Shown here one piece after another: positions 1-10,200 of a stretch of DNA of 64,000 nucleotides. The position numbers and the translations under genes are program-made. This DNA comes from Azolla caroliniana. Its lineage: Eukaryota; Polypodiophyta. Every line of letters starts with the position of its first letter. Within the stretch, counting starts at the first letter, position 1. A model generated the notes under the pieces. That model did no database searches. It was not told the DNA's origin and saw only the letters and a list, made by a program, of their open reading frames with translations. The DNA lies in NCBI GenBank assembly GCA_043228905.1, contig JBHGNT010000008.1, positions 19,468,001-19,532,000 of the forward strand, read 5' to 3'.

Positions 1-225
1 AACTCGTCCAAAAGAGTTAGGACTTAGTATATAAGCAATAACCTAACATTGTAAAGAGTGAGAACTTCTTGATCATCTTGTATAGCGATCTCAGAGAGAG
101 AGAGAGAGAACGAATGCAATAACAAAGACTCCATTAAAGCTTAAACCGTGTCTATCTTCTATTGTATCTTCTTACCTCCATTCTATGTAGTTTGTTGAGC
201 ACATACGACAGGTCCTCATATAACA
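1..225 (+). mobile_element. Probable LTR fragment (R/U5 side) of an unidentified retrotransposon
   Basis: A TATA-like TATATAA sits at 28-34. It is followed by a GA-rich tract and a stretch that ends in TAACA near 225, as plant LTRs usually do. No matching LTR, primer-binding site or target duplication is visible, so the boundaries are approximate and the call is inference. It abuts the 3' side of a minus-strand Copia protease fragment. Confidence 0.35.
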
Positions 226-229
226 CACA

Positions 230-690
230 CATACATTTCCACGCATATTTGAACAAAAGAACCACTCTTGGTGTGACATCATATGATGTGAGGCACCGGA
301 GTTGACAAACCACACGTCTTCCTAGTTGGAGGTGCTTGTGGAGTCGAAGGCCGACATAGTCACATAGACTTCACTCTACATCTCATTACTAATAGTCCAC
401 CATAGTCGTCATATTCAGAGTTGGTGGCGTAGTTTGTGAGTTGTCGGTTTGTCAAAGCCGACTCACTTCTCTTTTTTCGGCACTCCTCTTCATGGTGGAT
501 GATTTTTCCGCAATAGTTGCAAGTCGTGGGCCTCGTTTGCTTACCTTGTTCGGCATGGAAGCTCCCCTTTCTTCCGAAGGTTCCTCAATGGCTTCCGTCT
601 TGTTGTCAAAGGTTTGAGTTCCCCTCGTGAGATGGGTCAAATCAACCTCTTCTACCACCATGAGCTCGTCCTCAGCCACCATCCAAATTC
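230..690 (-). pseudogene. Copia gag-protease fragment, frameshifted
   Basis: The minus strand encodes the tail of a Copia Gag and the start of its protease. At about 540-495 one frame reads CNYCGKIIHHEEEC, a perfect CX2CX4HX4C zinc knuckle, preceded by GRKGSFHAEQGKQ. Upstream of that (682-560) the acidic Gag linker is in another frame, so at least one frameshift lies near 560. At about 315-240 a further frame reads WFVNSGASHHMMSHQEWF, a Copia protease active site in which the catalytic Asp is Asn (NSGA for DSGA). The fragment is dead: frameshifted, with stops and a lost catalytic residue. Most of gag and all of integrase and reverse transcriptase are absent. Confidence 0.75.
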
Positions 691-699
691 GAGAAGAAC

Positions 700-930
700 A
701 TTTGTCAATTGTGAGGAATAGCGCTCGGTCACAAACCGAATTTCAATCATTCAGTGGAAGAAACAAAAAATAGAAATAAGACGACACACAGTATTAATGT
801 GGAAAACCCAGATCGGAAAAAACCACGGGAGCCCATAGACTCCAACTATCACTATGAGAGGAATACAAACATGAGAATCAAAGGCAACAACTTCGAGCTC
901 TATCTCTTCGCCAACTGGCGGTTACAACAG

Positions 931-933
<3 letters not shown>
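700..933 (-). mobile_element. Copia LTR fragment, U5 half
   Basis: Read on the minus strand this aligns by eye with the second half of the 813-bp Copia LTR at 6378-7190. Shared blocks include CTCTGTTGTAACCGCC, ATAGTGATAGTT, CCGTGGTTTTTTCC and GGGTTTTCCAC, in order. It also keeps the terminal hairpin (725-739). It lies just upstream (minus sense) of the gag-protease fragment, as a 5' LTR should. The other half of the same LTR is at 21651-21743, beyond the nested insertions. Confidence 0.7.

Positions 934-995
<62 letters not shown>
934..995. repeat. (CT)n microsatellite, left edge of the LINE insertion
   Basis: About 31 uninterrupted CT units. On the left it continues into the Copia LTR U5 half, whose intact relative carries a GA-rich stretch at this point. 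On the right it passes directly into LINE reverse-transcriptase coding sequence at 1001. Confidence 0.95.
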
Positions 996-1000
<5 letters not shown>

Positions 1001-1575
1001 CTATCAAAGATAAGTGTATGGGCTGAAAAAAGTGGTAAGAGAGCTTATGGACAAGCTAGCTTTCGGAAACACCATAGCACCATTGATCACCTTATCACCC
1101 TTCGAGTATTAATGGAGGAAAGTCACCTTAGAGGTAAAAGTTTATATTGTTGCTTTGTAGACTTCAAGAAAGCTTTTGATATGGTACCTCGTGAGCATCT
1201 TTGGAGGCGAATGGAAGAACTTGAGGTGCCAAGTGAATATATGCTTGCAATTTCCCGAATTTATGAGAAGGTTATATGTTGTGTGCGCATGAGAGATAAA
1301 CTTTCAGATTTTTTCAAAAGCACTATTAGTGTTAAGCAAGGATGCCCACTCTCACCAACACTATTTGTTCTATGCATTGATGAATTGGAAGAAATGGTTA
1401 CCAAGTTTGCAAAGGAAGAATGTGTTGATTCAGAAGTTGCCATTGGGAATGTTGTGATTATGCTTTTGCTATATGCAGATGATTTAGTGCTTTTTGCAAA
1501 TACTTTAGGAGATGCACAAAAGCTTATGAAGGCATTGGAAAAATTTTGCATGCATACTAAATTAAGTGTCAATAG
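1001..1575 (+). pseudogene. LINE reverse transcriptase, 5'-truncated, first part
   Basis: An open frame from about 1001 encodes the palm of a non-LTR reverse transcriptase. It shows GQASFRKHHSTIDH, then CCFVDFKKAFDMVPREHLW (first catalytic Asp), VKQGCPLSPTLFVLCIDELE, and the catalytic LLYADDLVLFAN. Reading stops where the Gypsy element inserts, after SVNS at 1575, and resumes in the same frame at 17892. Endonuclease and the start of the RT are missing, so the copy is 5'-truncated exactly at the (CT)n tract. The catalytic residues are intact, which suggests it was a fairly recent copy when it was interrupted. Confidence 0.88.
1571..1575. repeat. Target-site duplication AATAG, left copy (Gypsy)
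   Basis: AATAG here and at 17887-17891 exactly flank the Gypsy LTR ends. Removing the element plus one copy restores the LINE frame (SVNSAKTKIM). Confidence 0.95.
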
Positions 1576-2039
1576 TGTTAATCCTTAGGGCCAGACAACA
1601 GCCTAACACAAGGTGTCCACTTAAGACACTTCACCAAAGGGTGTTACGGCGAGATAACTTACGACACAACGCTTAATTGGACCTTAATCGATTACTTAGC
1701 AATACATCATTAACACGCGTAAGATATACAATAAGCACAGAACGGTGAACAATACTCAATGATTAGATAAAAGGTTTATATTACTCTCCGTTAATGACTA
1801 CATTATAACCAGGCCTTTATATAGGTAACCGGTGCGAAGTACAAAACGGTGTCAACCGGCACCTATTCGGGATCGGTCCGGATCCGGATCAGCATACCGA
1901 TTCCGGTCTGTCCGTCCACATCTTCTCATATATTAATCTATATATTAAGACTAGTAATTTCAACAGATTCCTAAATAACAATTCCCCTTTTCACACCCTG
2001 GTTTTTGCCGTCCTTAGCTCCTTTGTCGGCCGGGTAACA
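1576..2039 (-). repeat. Gypsy 3' LTR
   Basis: This is the partner of 17425-17886, about 96% identical by eye. On the minus strand it starts TGTTACCC and ends GATTAACA. No purine-rich tract precedes it: the bases just inside (2040-2055) are mixed, so the plus-strand primer site is either degenerate or elsewhere. Confidence 0.95.
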
Positions 2040-2055
2040 CATGGCATGCCCGTGG

Positions 2056-5000
2056 GACAGTACCTTGTACGTCGAATCCCACAACGGCCCCTTACTGTTC
2101 GTACAAGATATCCAGGATGCTTTGCTCCAGGGTCTCCAGTGGTTCTATGAGAATCTGTTGTGGCTGTTGTTGTTGCTACGGCTGCTCTGGTTGTGGCTGG
2201 GGTTGCTTCTCCGTTTGTGGCTCCGACTCTGGCTGCGGCTCCAATGGTTGCTCTGGCACCGGCGTTTCCTTCGTTGTTTCCTCCGTCAGAGTTGTCTCTG
2301 GTTGACTTACCCCGGCCTGGTCTCCGTCTGGTCCTTGTACCGGTGACGGTTCCTCATCACTGAGGTTGACCATTGCCGCCTGCCTTGCTTTTTCTTCCCT
2401 AAGCCGGGACTGCTCATAGCTCTCAAACTGGATTTGAGCATCCATCTGATCGTCGTCCAGTTGAGCTATGAGTTGCCGGACCTACACCAATTGCTCATCT
2501 GCCACAGCTGTGAAATCTTCTGCTAGCTCATGTCCTTTATGGCGGTGAAGTCCTCCGATGTGAGCATGTAACAGTCGTCACCTTCCTTCCGCCGGTTTTC
2601 GGCGTCCGCCCTGAGCAACTGGAGTTTAGCCAAATTCTACGCCCATTTCTTCCACCATCGCACGGAGCTCTCGTCAATCAAGCGTTTGGTCTTGTTTAGC
2701 CATGCCCGGAGGATGCACTGGATCCGTTCCATTCCCATCTATGATTTGTTCTCCGCGGCTTGTCGCTCCTCTTTCAATTGCTTGATGATTCTGACCGTGT
2801 CCGCCTCCTGCTCCCTATAATGCGACAATTGACTTTGATAGATTGTTTGCAACCTCTGTGACACCATTGTCGCCCTCTCCCTTTCTTCATTGTGCTGCTT
2901 GTGGAGCTCCATCCGGTCCCTCGCCGCTTCCTCCAATAGCTTTGTATTCTCAGCCCATTCGTCGACGAGTGCTGTTCTGGCCCTATCAGCTTCTTGCCGG
3001 AGCTCGGCCATCCTTTCCTGTTGTTGCTTATACTCTGTGTCCAAACTCTTAAAGTTCCGGTGCAAGTGGTCGAAGTTCTCATTCTTCTACTTCAACTTCT
3101 GGTTGATTTGCTGGCGAGCGCAGTCTTCCCAGTCCTTTTGTTGACGGAGTTCTTCTTTCAACCTTTCGATTTCCGTTTCCACCATCCGTCGCAGCAATTT
3201 TTCTTTTTCCTCCTTTAGCCGGTTGTAAGCTTGATGCCCTTTCCGCAGATTTTCTTCTGCCCGGCGGAGGTTTTCAGCAGTCTTCCTTAACTCCTCTTCT
3301 GCCGCTTTCTTCAAATCTCGTTCACGACTCCGTAGTGCTTCTTGTGCGGCAAGTTCGTCCCTTAATTCAGCAAGCTCTTGGGCTTGTGCCGCATCTTTCT
3401 CCGGGACGGTTTCTGTCTCTTGGGTCTTATTCGTATGTACAGGCGTGGTTGTTTCTTTATTTTGTACATCCAAGGGAGTCACCGATGCTTGGATCTGTGT
3501 TGCGGTTAAGGCCATTTTGGCCATGTCTTCTGTGACCTAATCCAAGTCTTGTTCAAGGCACCGGATCCTTGACCAAGCCGTCTCTAGTTCATCGGTTGTG
3601 ACTAGCAACCGTTACATCTGCGCTCGTTCTTCCGTCTCTACATACAGTATCACTCCGGCAACCGGCTTTCCTATCCACCGGAGCCATTGGCTGCCAGTAC
3701 CCTCTTGTTGCGTCTGCACGGAGGGTTGGCTGATGGGTTCACTTGCCAATGGCCGGTCCCGCCTAACTGCATCGAGTTGCACTTCCTGCTCTACCTGCTA
3801 ACCACTTTGCCGTTCAGGTTCCGGTTGTGTTTCGGCTTGTTCTTGGCCGGCTGAGGAAGGTGGCACATGACTTACCGACGCTTGCGTTTCGGGGCTTGCC
3901 GGTATTGCCTGTTGTGCAGGGGCTTCTGAGACCGGCTCCATCCGAACCGGTTCCGGTTCCTCCCTTGGCGTGGGATTCTCAGTTTGGGGTAAAGGCGTTC
4001 CATCCTTCTATGGGTTCGAACGCTTCCTGGCTGATTCTGCGGTGCCCCGTAGGTTCCTCTGTTTCCTCCTCCTGAGTCTCGGCATTCATTCTTGCCGCCA
4101 GGGTGTCCGTTTCTTGCTGCATCAGTCGGCGGAGTGTGCTCTTCAAGGGCCGTGCCGGTGTCTCCTCCTGCGTGTCCGTCGGCTGCTTCCAGATGGCGTG
4201 CTCCTTCGCCGCCTGCTCCGTGTTGGTTGTTTTCCCCTTAGTGGTCTTGGTGGCCAACAGCTACTGTCGTTTTGAAGCAGCTTTCGGGGTGTCGTCCGTT
4301 GCTCTTCCCTGCTTCTTGGTCTGGACGGGCTCGACAGGTGGCGCCAATAGGGTGAGCCATTGCGCCACTGCATGCCATATTTTGTGGCCTTCTTTGGCTT
4401 CCTTACCTCTTACGGTGTCGATAGCCGCACACAATCCGTCGGCGATCAGCACCGGCCAATCCACCTTGACCCCTTCGTATGTTGCAATGATCAAGCCTGC
4501 TCGGTTCTGAGGCATGACGGGGGGTCGAGGGTATACGTGGCCGAACTCATGGAGTACACGGGCAATTTCTCATAATAACATATCTTCTCCGCCCTGTGTC
4601 TTGTAGCCCTTGCTGGCCAAAGAATACTCGCCGAAGTATTTGATGAGCTATTCGGAGGTAGGGTTGTCAATCGTATAGATGCCCCCCTCCGGAAGGCCTG
4701 TTAGTGCACGAATCGCTTCCTCCGTGATCAACTTGGTGTCAATTTCTTTCATGATCTTGTCGGCTTCTCTGTGTGGTGGTGCTTCCATGATTGTGAGGAA
4801 CCCCTCCAATCCGTGTTGTCGTAACCATTTCTTGGCGGCCTCATAGAGAGTCTAGCAGTCCATGTCTGCGTCGAGGTCGGGCAGCGTTGGTGAGAGTTGT
4901 GTATGAGGAAGCTCTGTGTGAGGAAGCTCTGTGTGTGTTGGCTCTGTTCTGATGATCTTCAAGCGCCTGTGTGCGTCTGTGCTCCTTGGTTTCTCTCTGC

Positions 5001-5092
5001 ATCTTGGCGCCTTTTTCGAGCCTACGCATGTGCAGGTCGTGTACTATAATAGCATTATGTGCCATGTGGCGATGGTTTAATGCCCTATTCAT
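2056..5092 (-). pseudogene. Decayed post-integrase ORF of the Gypsy element (env position, coiled coil)
   Basis: Between the end of pol (5225) and the 3' LTR, one minus-strand reading path runs about 3 kb, broken by stops (for example at 4648, 4570, 4261, 3979, 3087, 2739) and two or more frameshifts. Its parts in order are: a basic N-terminal stretch (5092-4870); a globular, helix-rich segment with EAAKKWLRQHGLEGFL and VKVDWPVLIADGL (4840-4260); a charged linker (4257-3540); a long heptad-rich coiled coil (about 3450-2745) of Glu, Lys, Arg, Gln and Leu; and an acidic Pro/Gln/Glu tail (2445-2176). I recognise no family and see no transmembrane segment or signal peptide. It sits where Athila-type elements carry an env-like ORF, but it does not look like an envelope protein and may be a structural or accessory protein. 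Confidence 0.65.
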
Positions 5093-5175
5093 AGCCCCCT
5101 CGTACCTTTTCGAAGTGCCTCTTTACTCCTCGTTTGCATGGCCGTTCCCACCACTCCTTTGCATGATTTCTTTGC

Positions 5176-5213
5176 TTCGTTTCGTTTCTTTTTTCTTTTT
5201 CTTTTTTTATTAT
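5176..5213 (-). other. Internal polypurine tract of the Gypsy element
   Basis: On the minus strand this is an almost pure A/G run just downstream of the pol stop and just upstream of the post-integrase ORF. It could serve as a central polypurine tract or be simple A-rich leader. Function is inference. Confidence 0.4.
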
Positions 5214-5224
5214 CAATTGTTAGG

Positions 5225-5918
5225 TTAATTCGCCTCCAGTCCTATCGGACCCTTACCCGAATGAGGAATCTTGTCGGCCTCGTGACGGTTTGCCGTCCTC
5301 TTATCCAACCCGTCTACCGGCTCTTTGTCCCCCTTATCGGCTTCATTGTTGCCGATTGCTAATCGGGTTGCCGTTGTTTCCGGTATTCCGGTATCTGGTT
5401 CGGCATCGACCTTTCCTTGTTCAAATGGGTTCCTCGGCATGGGTCCCTTGTATGGCTTTAGTCGCAATCCGTTGACCCACTTACCCAGGACTTCGCCAAC
5501 AAGTGTCCCTAATTGGTAGGATCCATTGAACTCGCGTGTGATCCAGTACGGTCCGGTCCACCGAAACCGTAGTTTCCCCGGCATCTTTCCCATCCAGGTC
5601 TGGAACACTAGTACCGGCTTGCCGATTCCAAACATCTTTTCATTTCCTATTCGGTGGCGATCCACAAACGCCTTTCATCGCCGCTACTCCAGTTCCAGGT
5701 GCATGATACTCGCTAGTCAGTGTTCTTCTAGTTCACATAGAGGCGCTAACCGAATTGCCTCCGATTCCTTCTCGTTTAACTGTTCCCTAATCTGAATCCA
5801 TAAGCTCGGGACCTGGAACTCTACCGGCATGACGGCCTCCAATCTGAATGCTAGCTGGAACGGTGTGGTTTGGATGCTTGTTTTGTGGGCTGTCCGGTAA
5901 GCCCAGAGTGCGTTGTGC
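5225..5918 (-). pseudogene. Gypsy integrase, C-terminal part
   Basis: The minus strand resumes integrase at HNALWAYRTAHKTS (5915-5880), the conserved block after the catalytic core. It continues through PFQL and a frameshifted stretch, then MDRHRIGNEKMFGIGKPVLV and the GPY/F-type module RFRWTGPYWITREF at about 5575-5530. A charged tail ends in a stop at 5225. The core between this block and the N-terminal part at 12090 (roughly 110 residues with the DDE triad) is missing. Its loss coincides with the left end of the Copia array, so the two events are probably one deletion. Confidence 0.85.
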
Positions 5919-6367
5919 CGGCTGATGTGGATACCAGCCGGTCTACATCCGGGTATGTAATGACATATGCAGGGGGAGCTGTTTCATGGCAGTCGAGGCT
6001 GCAGAAGACGGTTGCATTGTCAACCACAGAGACGGAGTACATGGCGGTTGTGGAAGCCGGCAAGGAAATCTTATGGATGAAGGACTTCATCGGAGAGCTC
6101 GGTATCCGGCAAGATGAATACCGAATCTATTGCGACAGTCAAAGTGCCATCCACCTTGCTAAGAATGCGGCCTACCATTCCCGAACGAAGCATATCCAGC
6201 GGAGGTATCACTGGATCCGGGAAAGAGTAGATGACCAGGAGTTCGCGCTGATGAAGATCCACACGACCGAGAATGGGTCAGATATGCTGACCAAAGTGCT
6301 GATACCCGACAAGCTGGATGCATGACAGAAGAGAATCGGACTGGTAAGACACCCCATGCCGAAGTGA
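5919..6367 (+). pseudogene. Copia RNase H fragment, truncated upstream copy
   Basis: This encodes the C-terminal Copia RNase H from ADVDTSRSTSGYVMTYAGG, with WQSRLQKTVALSTTETEYMA, YCDSQSAIHLAKN and KHIQRRYHW, to the terminal TGA at 6365. It is nearly identical to 10820-11266, with roughly a dozen differences, including an extra in-frame TGA at 6323 where the other copy has a Cys codon. The left end is an abrupt junction with Gypsy integrase at a short CCGGCTGA-like microhomology. Confidence 0.88.
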
Positions 6368-6454
6368 AGGGGGAGTCTGTTGGGAGACAGGTCCCTCCGA
6401 ATGGGAAGGGAGAAGAACAGTGCCGATGAACAAACTCAGCCGAGGCCGAAACCG

Positions 6455-6735
6455 TATGAGGAGGACCCGGCTACGGAGAGCCGGATGGTGCAGACCCGGT
6501 ATGAACCGGATGAGGAGTACCCGGCTACGGAGAGCCGGATGGTGCAGACCCGGTGAAGACCGGATGAGGAGTACCCGGCTACGGAGAGCCGGATGATACA
6601 GACCCGGTGAAGACCGGATGAGGAGTACCCGGCTACGGAGAGCCGGATGATACAGACCCGGTGAAGACCGGATGAGGAGTACCCGGCTACGGAGAACCGG
6701 ATGGTGCAGACCCGGTGAGAACCGGATGAAGAGAC
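6455..6735 (+). repeat. 54-bp tandem repeats in Copia U3
   Basis: About five units, each with CCGGCTACGGAGAGCCGGAT and GCAGACCCGGTGAAGACC-like blocks. The core GTACCCGG recurs at 6517, 6571, 6625 and 6679, exactly 54 bp apart. Being a multiple of three, they give a repetitive antisense ORF that is not a gene. The same array is in the right LTR (11350-11635). An enhancer role is plausible but not shown. Confidence 0.9.
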
Positions 6736-7141
6736 ATATTCGTAAATATGTTTCTGAGAGTCCATCGAGGCTATATTTGTAAATAGCCGAAAAGTCATAT
6801 TAGTATAAATATGACTTAGGGCAAACTTTTAATGACTGTTGTTGTGGTTGTCATTTCTTGTTGGTGCAAGAAAAGAGAGTGTGCGTAACTGTACAGAGAG
6901 TGAGAGAGAGAAAGAGATCGTTGCCTCTGTTGTAACCGCCGCCTGTGGCGAAGATCGTGAGCATGAGGTCGTTGCCTCCGTGAACTCACTGTTTGTACAT
7001 TCCAACATAGTGATAGTTTGCAGCCTGTGGGCTGCCGTGGTTTTTTCCCCTAGTTTGGGGTTTTCCACGTAAACATCCTGTGTACCTTTTCTCCCCTTTT
7101 GTGTCGTGCATTTACTTCCCGTTTTCTGTGTATGATTCTAA

Positions 7142-7159
7142 GCTCGGTTGTGGCCGAGC
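7142..7159 (+). other. Hairpin near the end of Copia U5
   Basis: GCTCGG TTGTGG CCGAGC is a perfect 6-bp stem with a 6-nt loop, about 30 bp before the LTR end. It recurs in the right LTR (about 12041-12058), and a variant with a shorter matching stem is in the diverged LTR at 725-739. Confidence 0.6.
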
Positions 7160-7192
7160 GTTGAGCATAAGGAACGACAAGTTCCCGTCAAG

Positions 7193-7204
7193 TGGTATCA
7201 GAGC
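7193..7204 (+). other. Copia primer-binding site
   Basis: TGGTATCAGAGC, complementary to the 3' end of plant initiator tRNA-Met, two bases after the LTR end. Confidence 0.93.
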
Positions 7205-7219
7205 GAAACGACACAGAAA

Positions 7220-10200
7220 ATGGACGAATCGTTGGGCGGCATGTTCAAGCTCACCGGCTCCAACTATTCAGTGTGGAAGTCGAAGATGAGGGATATGCTC
7301 ATGGTAAAAGATCTTTGGCTGCCGGTTCAGTTTGGGGACAAGAGACCGGACAAAATCGATGCCACGATATGGGAGGTGATGCACATGAAGACAACGGCGT
7401 ACATACGGTGCCTCATCGACATGAGCCTGTACAACAACTTCAATGAAGAGAGCAAGGCTCATGAGCTCTGGGAGAAGATCGGCATAATGTTTCAAAACAA
7501 AAATGATGTTAATCAGGTTTCGGTATTCCGGAAGCTAGTAAGACTACGGTACCAAGATGGCTCCAGCATGGCGGAGCACATGAATGACTTCCAGGGGCTG
7601 ATCCACCAGGCAACTCCATTGGAAGTACCTCTCGCTGATGAGGTACTAGCGCTACTCCTGCTCAGTTCCCTCTCGGATAGCTGGGAGACGTTGGTTGTCA
7701 CTTTGGGCAACCCCGGGCCGGAAGGAAAACGGTTATCCCTAGCAAGAGTAAAGTCGAGCTTGCTAGATGACGAGGCGCGTCGGAAAGATAAAGATATGAG
7801 CTCCGACTCCAAAGCGCTCCTTACCAAATCGGAACGCGGAAGACATAGAAACCGTAGTCCCCAGAACCGGGAGAAGTCGGGGACACGGTCAAAGTCAAGG
7901 GGGAGGCCCACTTGCTTCTATTGCGGCAAGCCGGGACACTTCCAAAAGAACTGTCGGCATTTCCGAAAAGATAAGGAGACCGACAATACCGATTCGAAGC
8001 GGACCCCAGACCGGAACGGTAAAGACCGGAGGGGGCCGGACCGGAAGGGAACGACGGCAATCGTGGCAAGTGAAGAAGAGTTGATGCTCATCACCGAGGA
8101 GAGTGAGATAAACCTTGCCGCCGACGAGATGACCTGGGTGGTAGACTCCAGAGCATCGTTCCACCTTACCCCGGACCAGAAATGCTTCTCATCCTACTCA
8201 ACCGGTGATCACGGCTGTGTCCGGATGGGGAATGAAGGTACATGCCGAATTGTCGGCATAGGAGACGTGTGGCTGTCAACACCAACCGGATGCAAGTTGC
8301 TGTTGAAGGATGTCCGACACGTTCCGAAGGTTCGACTGAACCTGATATCAGCCGGTCGGCTAGATGATGAGGGCTACACGAGTAGCATCCGGAACGGTGT
8401 CATGAAGTTCAGCAAAGGGAGCCTGATTGTGGCTAGAGCCCGGAAGGTCAACACCCTGTACCTGATGAATGCCCGGTTATGTCTGGAAGAAGTGAACCTG
8501 GTATCCGACACTGCCGGTGAGTTGTGGCACAAGAGGTTGTGTCATATGAGCGAGAAGGGGATGAAGAGGCTTGCAGACGACAACCTCATTCCAGTGAAGA
8601 ACGTGCACTTGGAGAAGTGCACTGATTGTCTGGCCGGTAAGCAAAACCAGACCTCCTTCCGACCAAGGCCACCGATGAGACGTAATGCACCACTGGAGTT
8701 GGTGCATACGGATGTGTGTCAAGTAGACACGAAGTCACATGCCGGAGCGCAGTACTTCATGACGTTCATAGATAACCACAGCCGGAATCTGTGGGCCACA
8801 CCGTTGAAGACGAAGGATCAGGTGTTATCCGTCTTCAAAGAGCTCCACGCAAGAGTGGAAAGAGAAACCAGCCGGAAGCTGAAGGCGGTTCGAGCAGATA
8901 ACGGAGGTGAATACCGGGGGCAATTCGAGGAGTACTGCCGCTCGAAGGGAATCCGGCTTGAATTTACCGTGCCGAAGACGCCGGAACTAAACGGACTGGC
9001 CGAGAGGATGAACCGGACCATAATGGAGAGGGTCCGGAATATGCTAGCGCATGCAAAACTACCCAAGAAGTTTTGGGCTGAGGCACTATCGACGACAACA
9101 TATGTGATAAATAGATCACCCTCAGTACCCTTGGACGGAGACACACCACAGAGAGTGTGGACCGGTAAAGAAGTGTCCTACCGGCACCTGAAGGTATTCG
9201 GGTGTCTCGCGTACGTGCATGTAGCTAAGGACCGGAGAGGAAAGTTAGATCCAAAGACCTGGCCATGCATATTCCTCGGTTACGGTGACAATGAGTTCAG
9301 CTACCGAGTGTGGGACCTGGTCGACAAGAAGGGATTCCGGAGTCGAGATATTATCTTCATGGAGGACAAGACACTCGCCGACTGGGAGTCGGAGAAGAAG
9401 ATAATGAACTCCGAGTCGACCGGTAAGGATAGACTCTACGATGAGCAGACCCAACCGACAAGAGACCGGCTAGCACTCGAGGAACCAGCCGGTTACGATG
9501 AGGATACCGAACCGGCAGAAGAAGAAGTAGAGGAAGCTGAGACCGGAACCGGCCAAGACCCCGAATCGGATTCAGATGAAGAGCAAATGGAGGAACCGGT
9601 TACCGAAGCCCGAAGACGGAGATATCCTCTCAGAGAGAGAAGGGCCCCCCGGAGATTTCCGGATGCAGAGCATGTTCTGTTGACCAATGAGGGGGAGCCG
9701 GAAATCTTCGAAGAAGCGAAGGAAGACACCCACAGCCGAAAATGGTTAAGTGCCATGCAAGATGAGATGGATTCCCTGCATGAGAACCATACGTACGAAT
9801 TGATGGAGTTGCCGAAAGGAAATAAGGCACTCCGAAACAAGTGGGTGTACAAGTTGAAACCGGGAGATGTCGGCAACCCCCCGAGATACAAAGCCAGGAT
9901 CGTGGTGAAGGGGTTCCAGCAGAAGAAGGGCGTGGACTTCGACGAGATATTTGCCCCGGTAGTAAAGATGACCTCCATCCGGACGGTGCTGAGTATAGCG
10001 GCAAGCATGGACCTTGAGGTAGAGCAGTTAGACGTGAAGACGGCATTCCTTCACAGTGACCTCGAAGAAGAGATCTACATGCAGCAACCGGAAGGATTCG
10101 TGGAGAAAGGGAAGGAGCACCTGGTTTGCCGGTTGAAGAAGAGCCTCTACGGGTTAAAGCAGGCCCCCCGGCAATGGTACCGGAAGTTCGACTCCTTCAT

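Larger units (their letters stand above)
6378..7190 (+). repeat. Copia LTR, left, 813 bp
   Basis: It begins TGTTGGGAGACAGG after the purine tract AAGGGGGAG and ends TTCCCGTCA before the PBS. U3 carries 54-bp tandem repeats, a TATA-like TATAAATA lies at about 6804-6811, and GA-rich sequence lies around 6895-6915. About 18 substitutions by eye separate it from the right LTR of the same length. Confidence 0.95.

Noticed and set aside
2041-2363. Plus-strand ORFs of 60-100 codons rich in Leu, Trp and Val
   Set aside because: They are the antisense of the Pro/Gln/Glu tail of the Gypsy post-integrase ORF; the minus strand has the coherent protein signal.
6455-6735. Possible CRISPR-like array
   Set aside because: The repeats are contiguous with no unique spacers and lie in a retrotransposon LTR of a plant genome.
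6436-6798. 120-codon minus-strand ORF with 18-residue repeats, also seen at 11107-11697
   Set aside because: It is created by the 54-bp LTR repeats, a multiple of three; no start context or family match.
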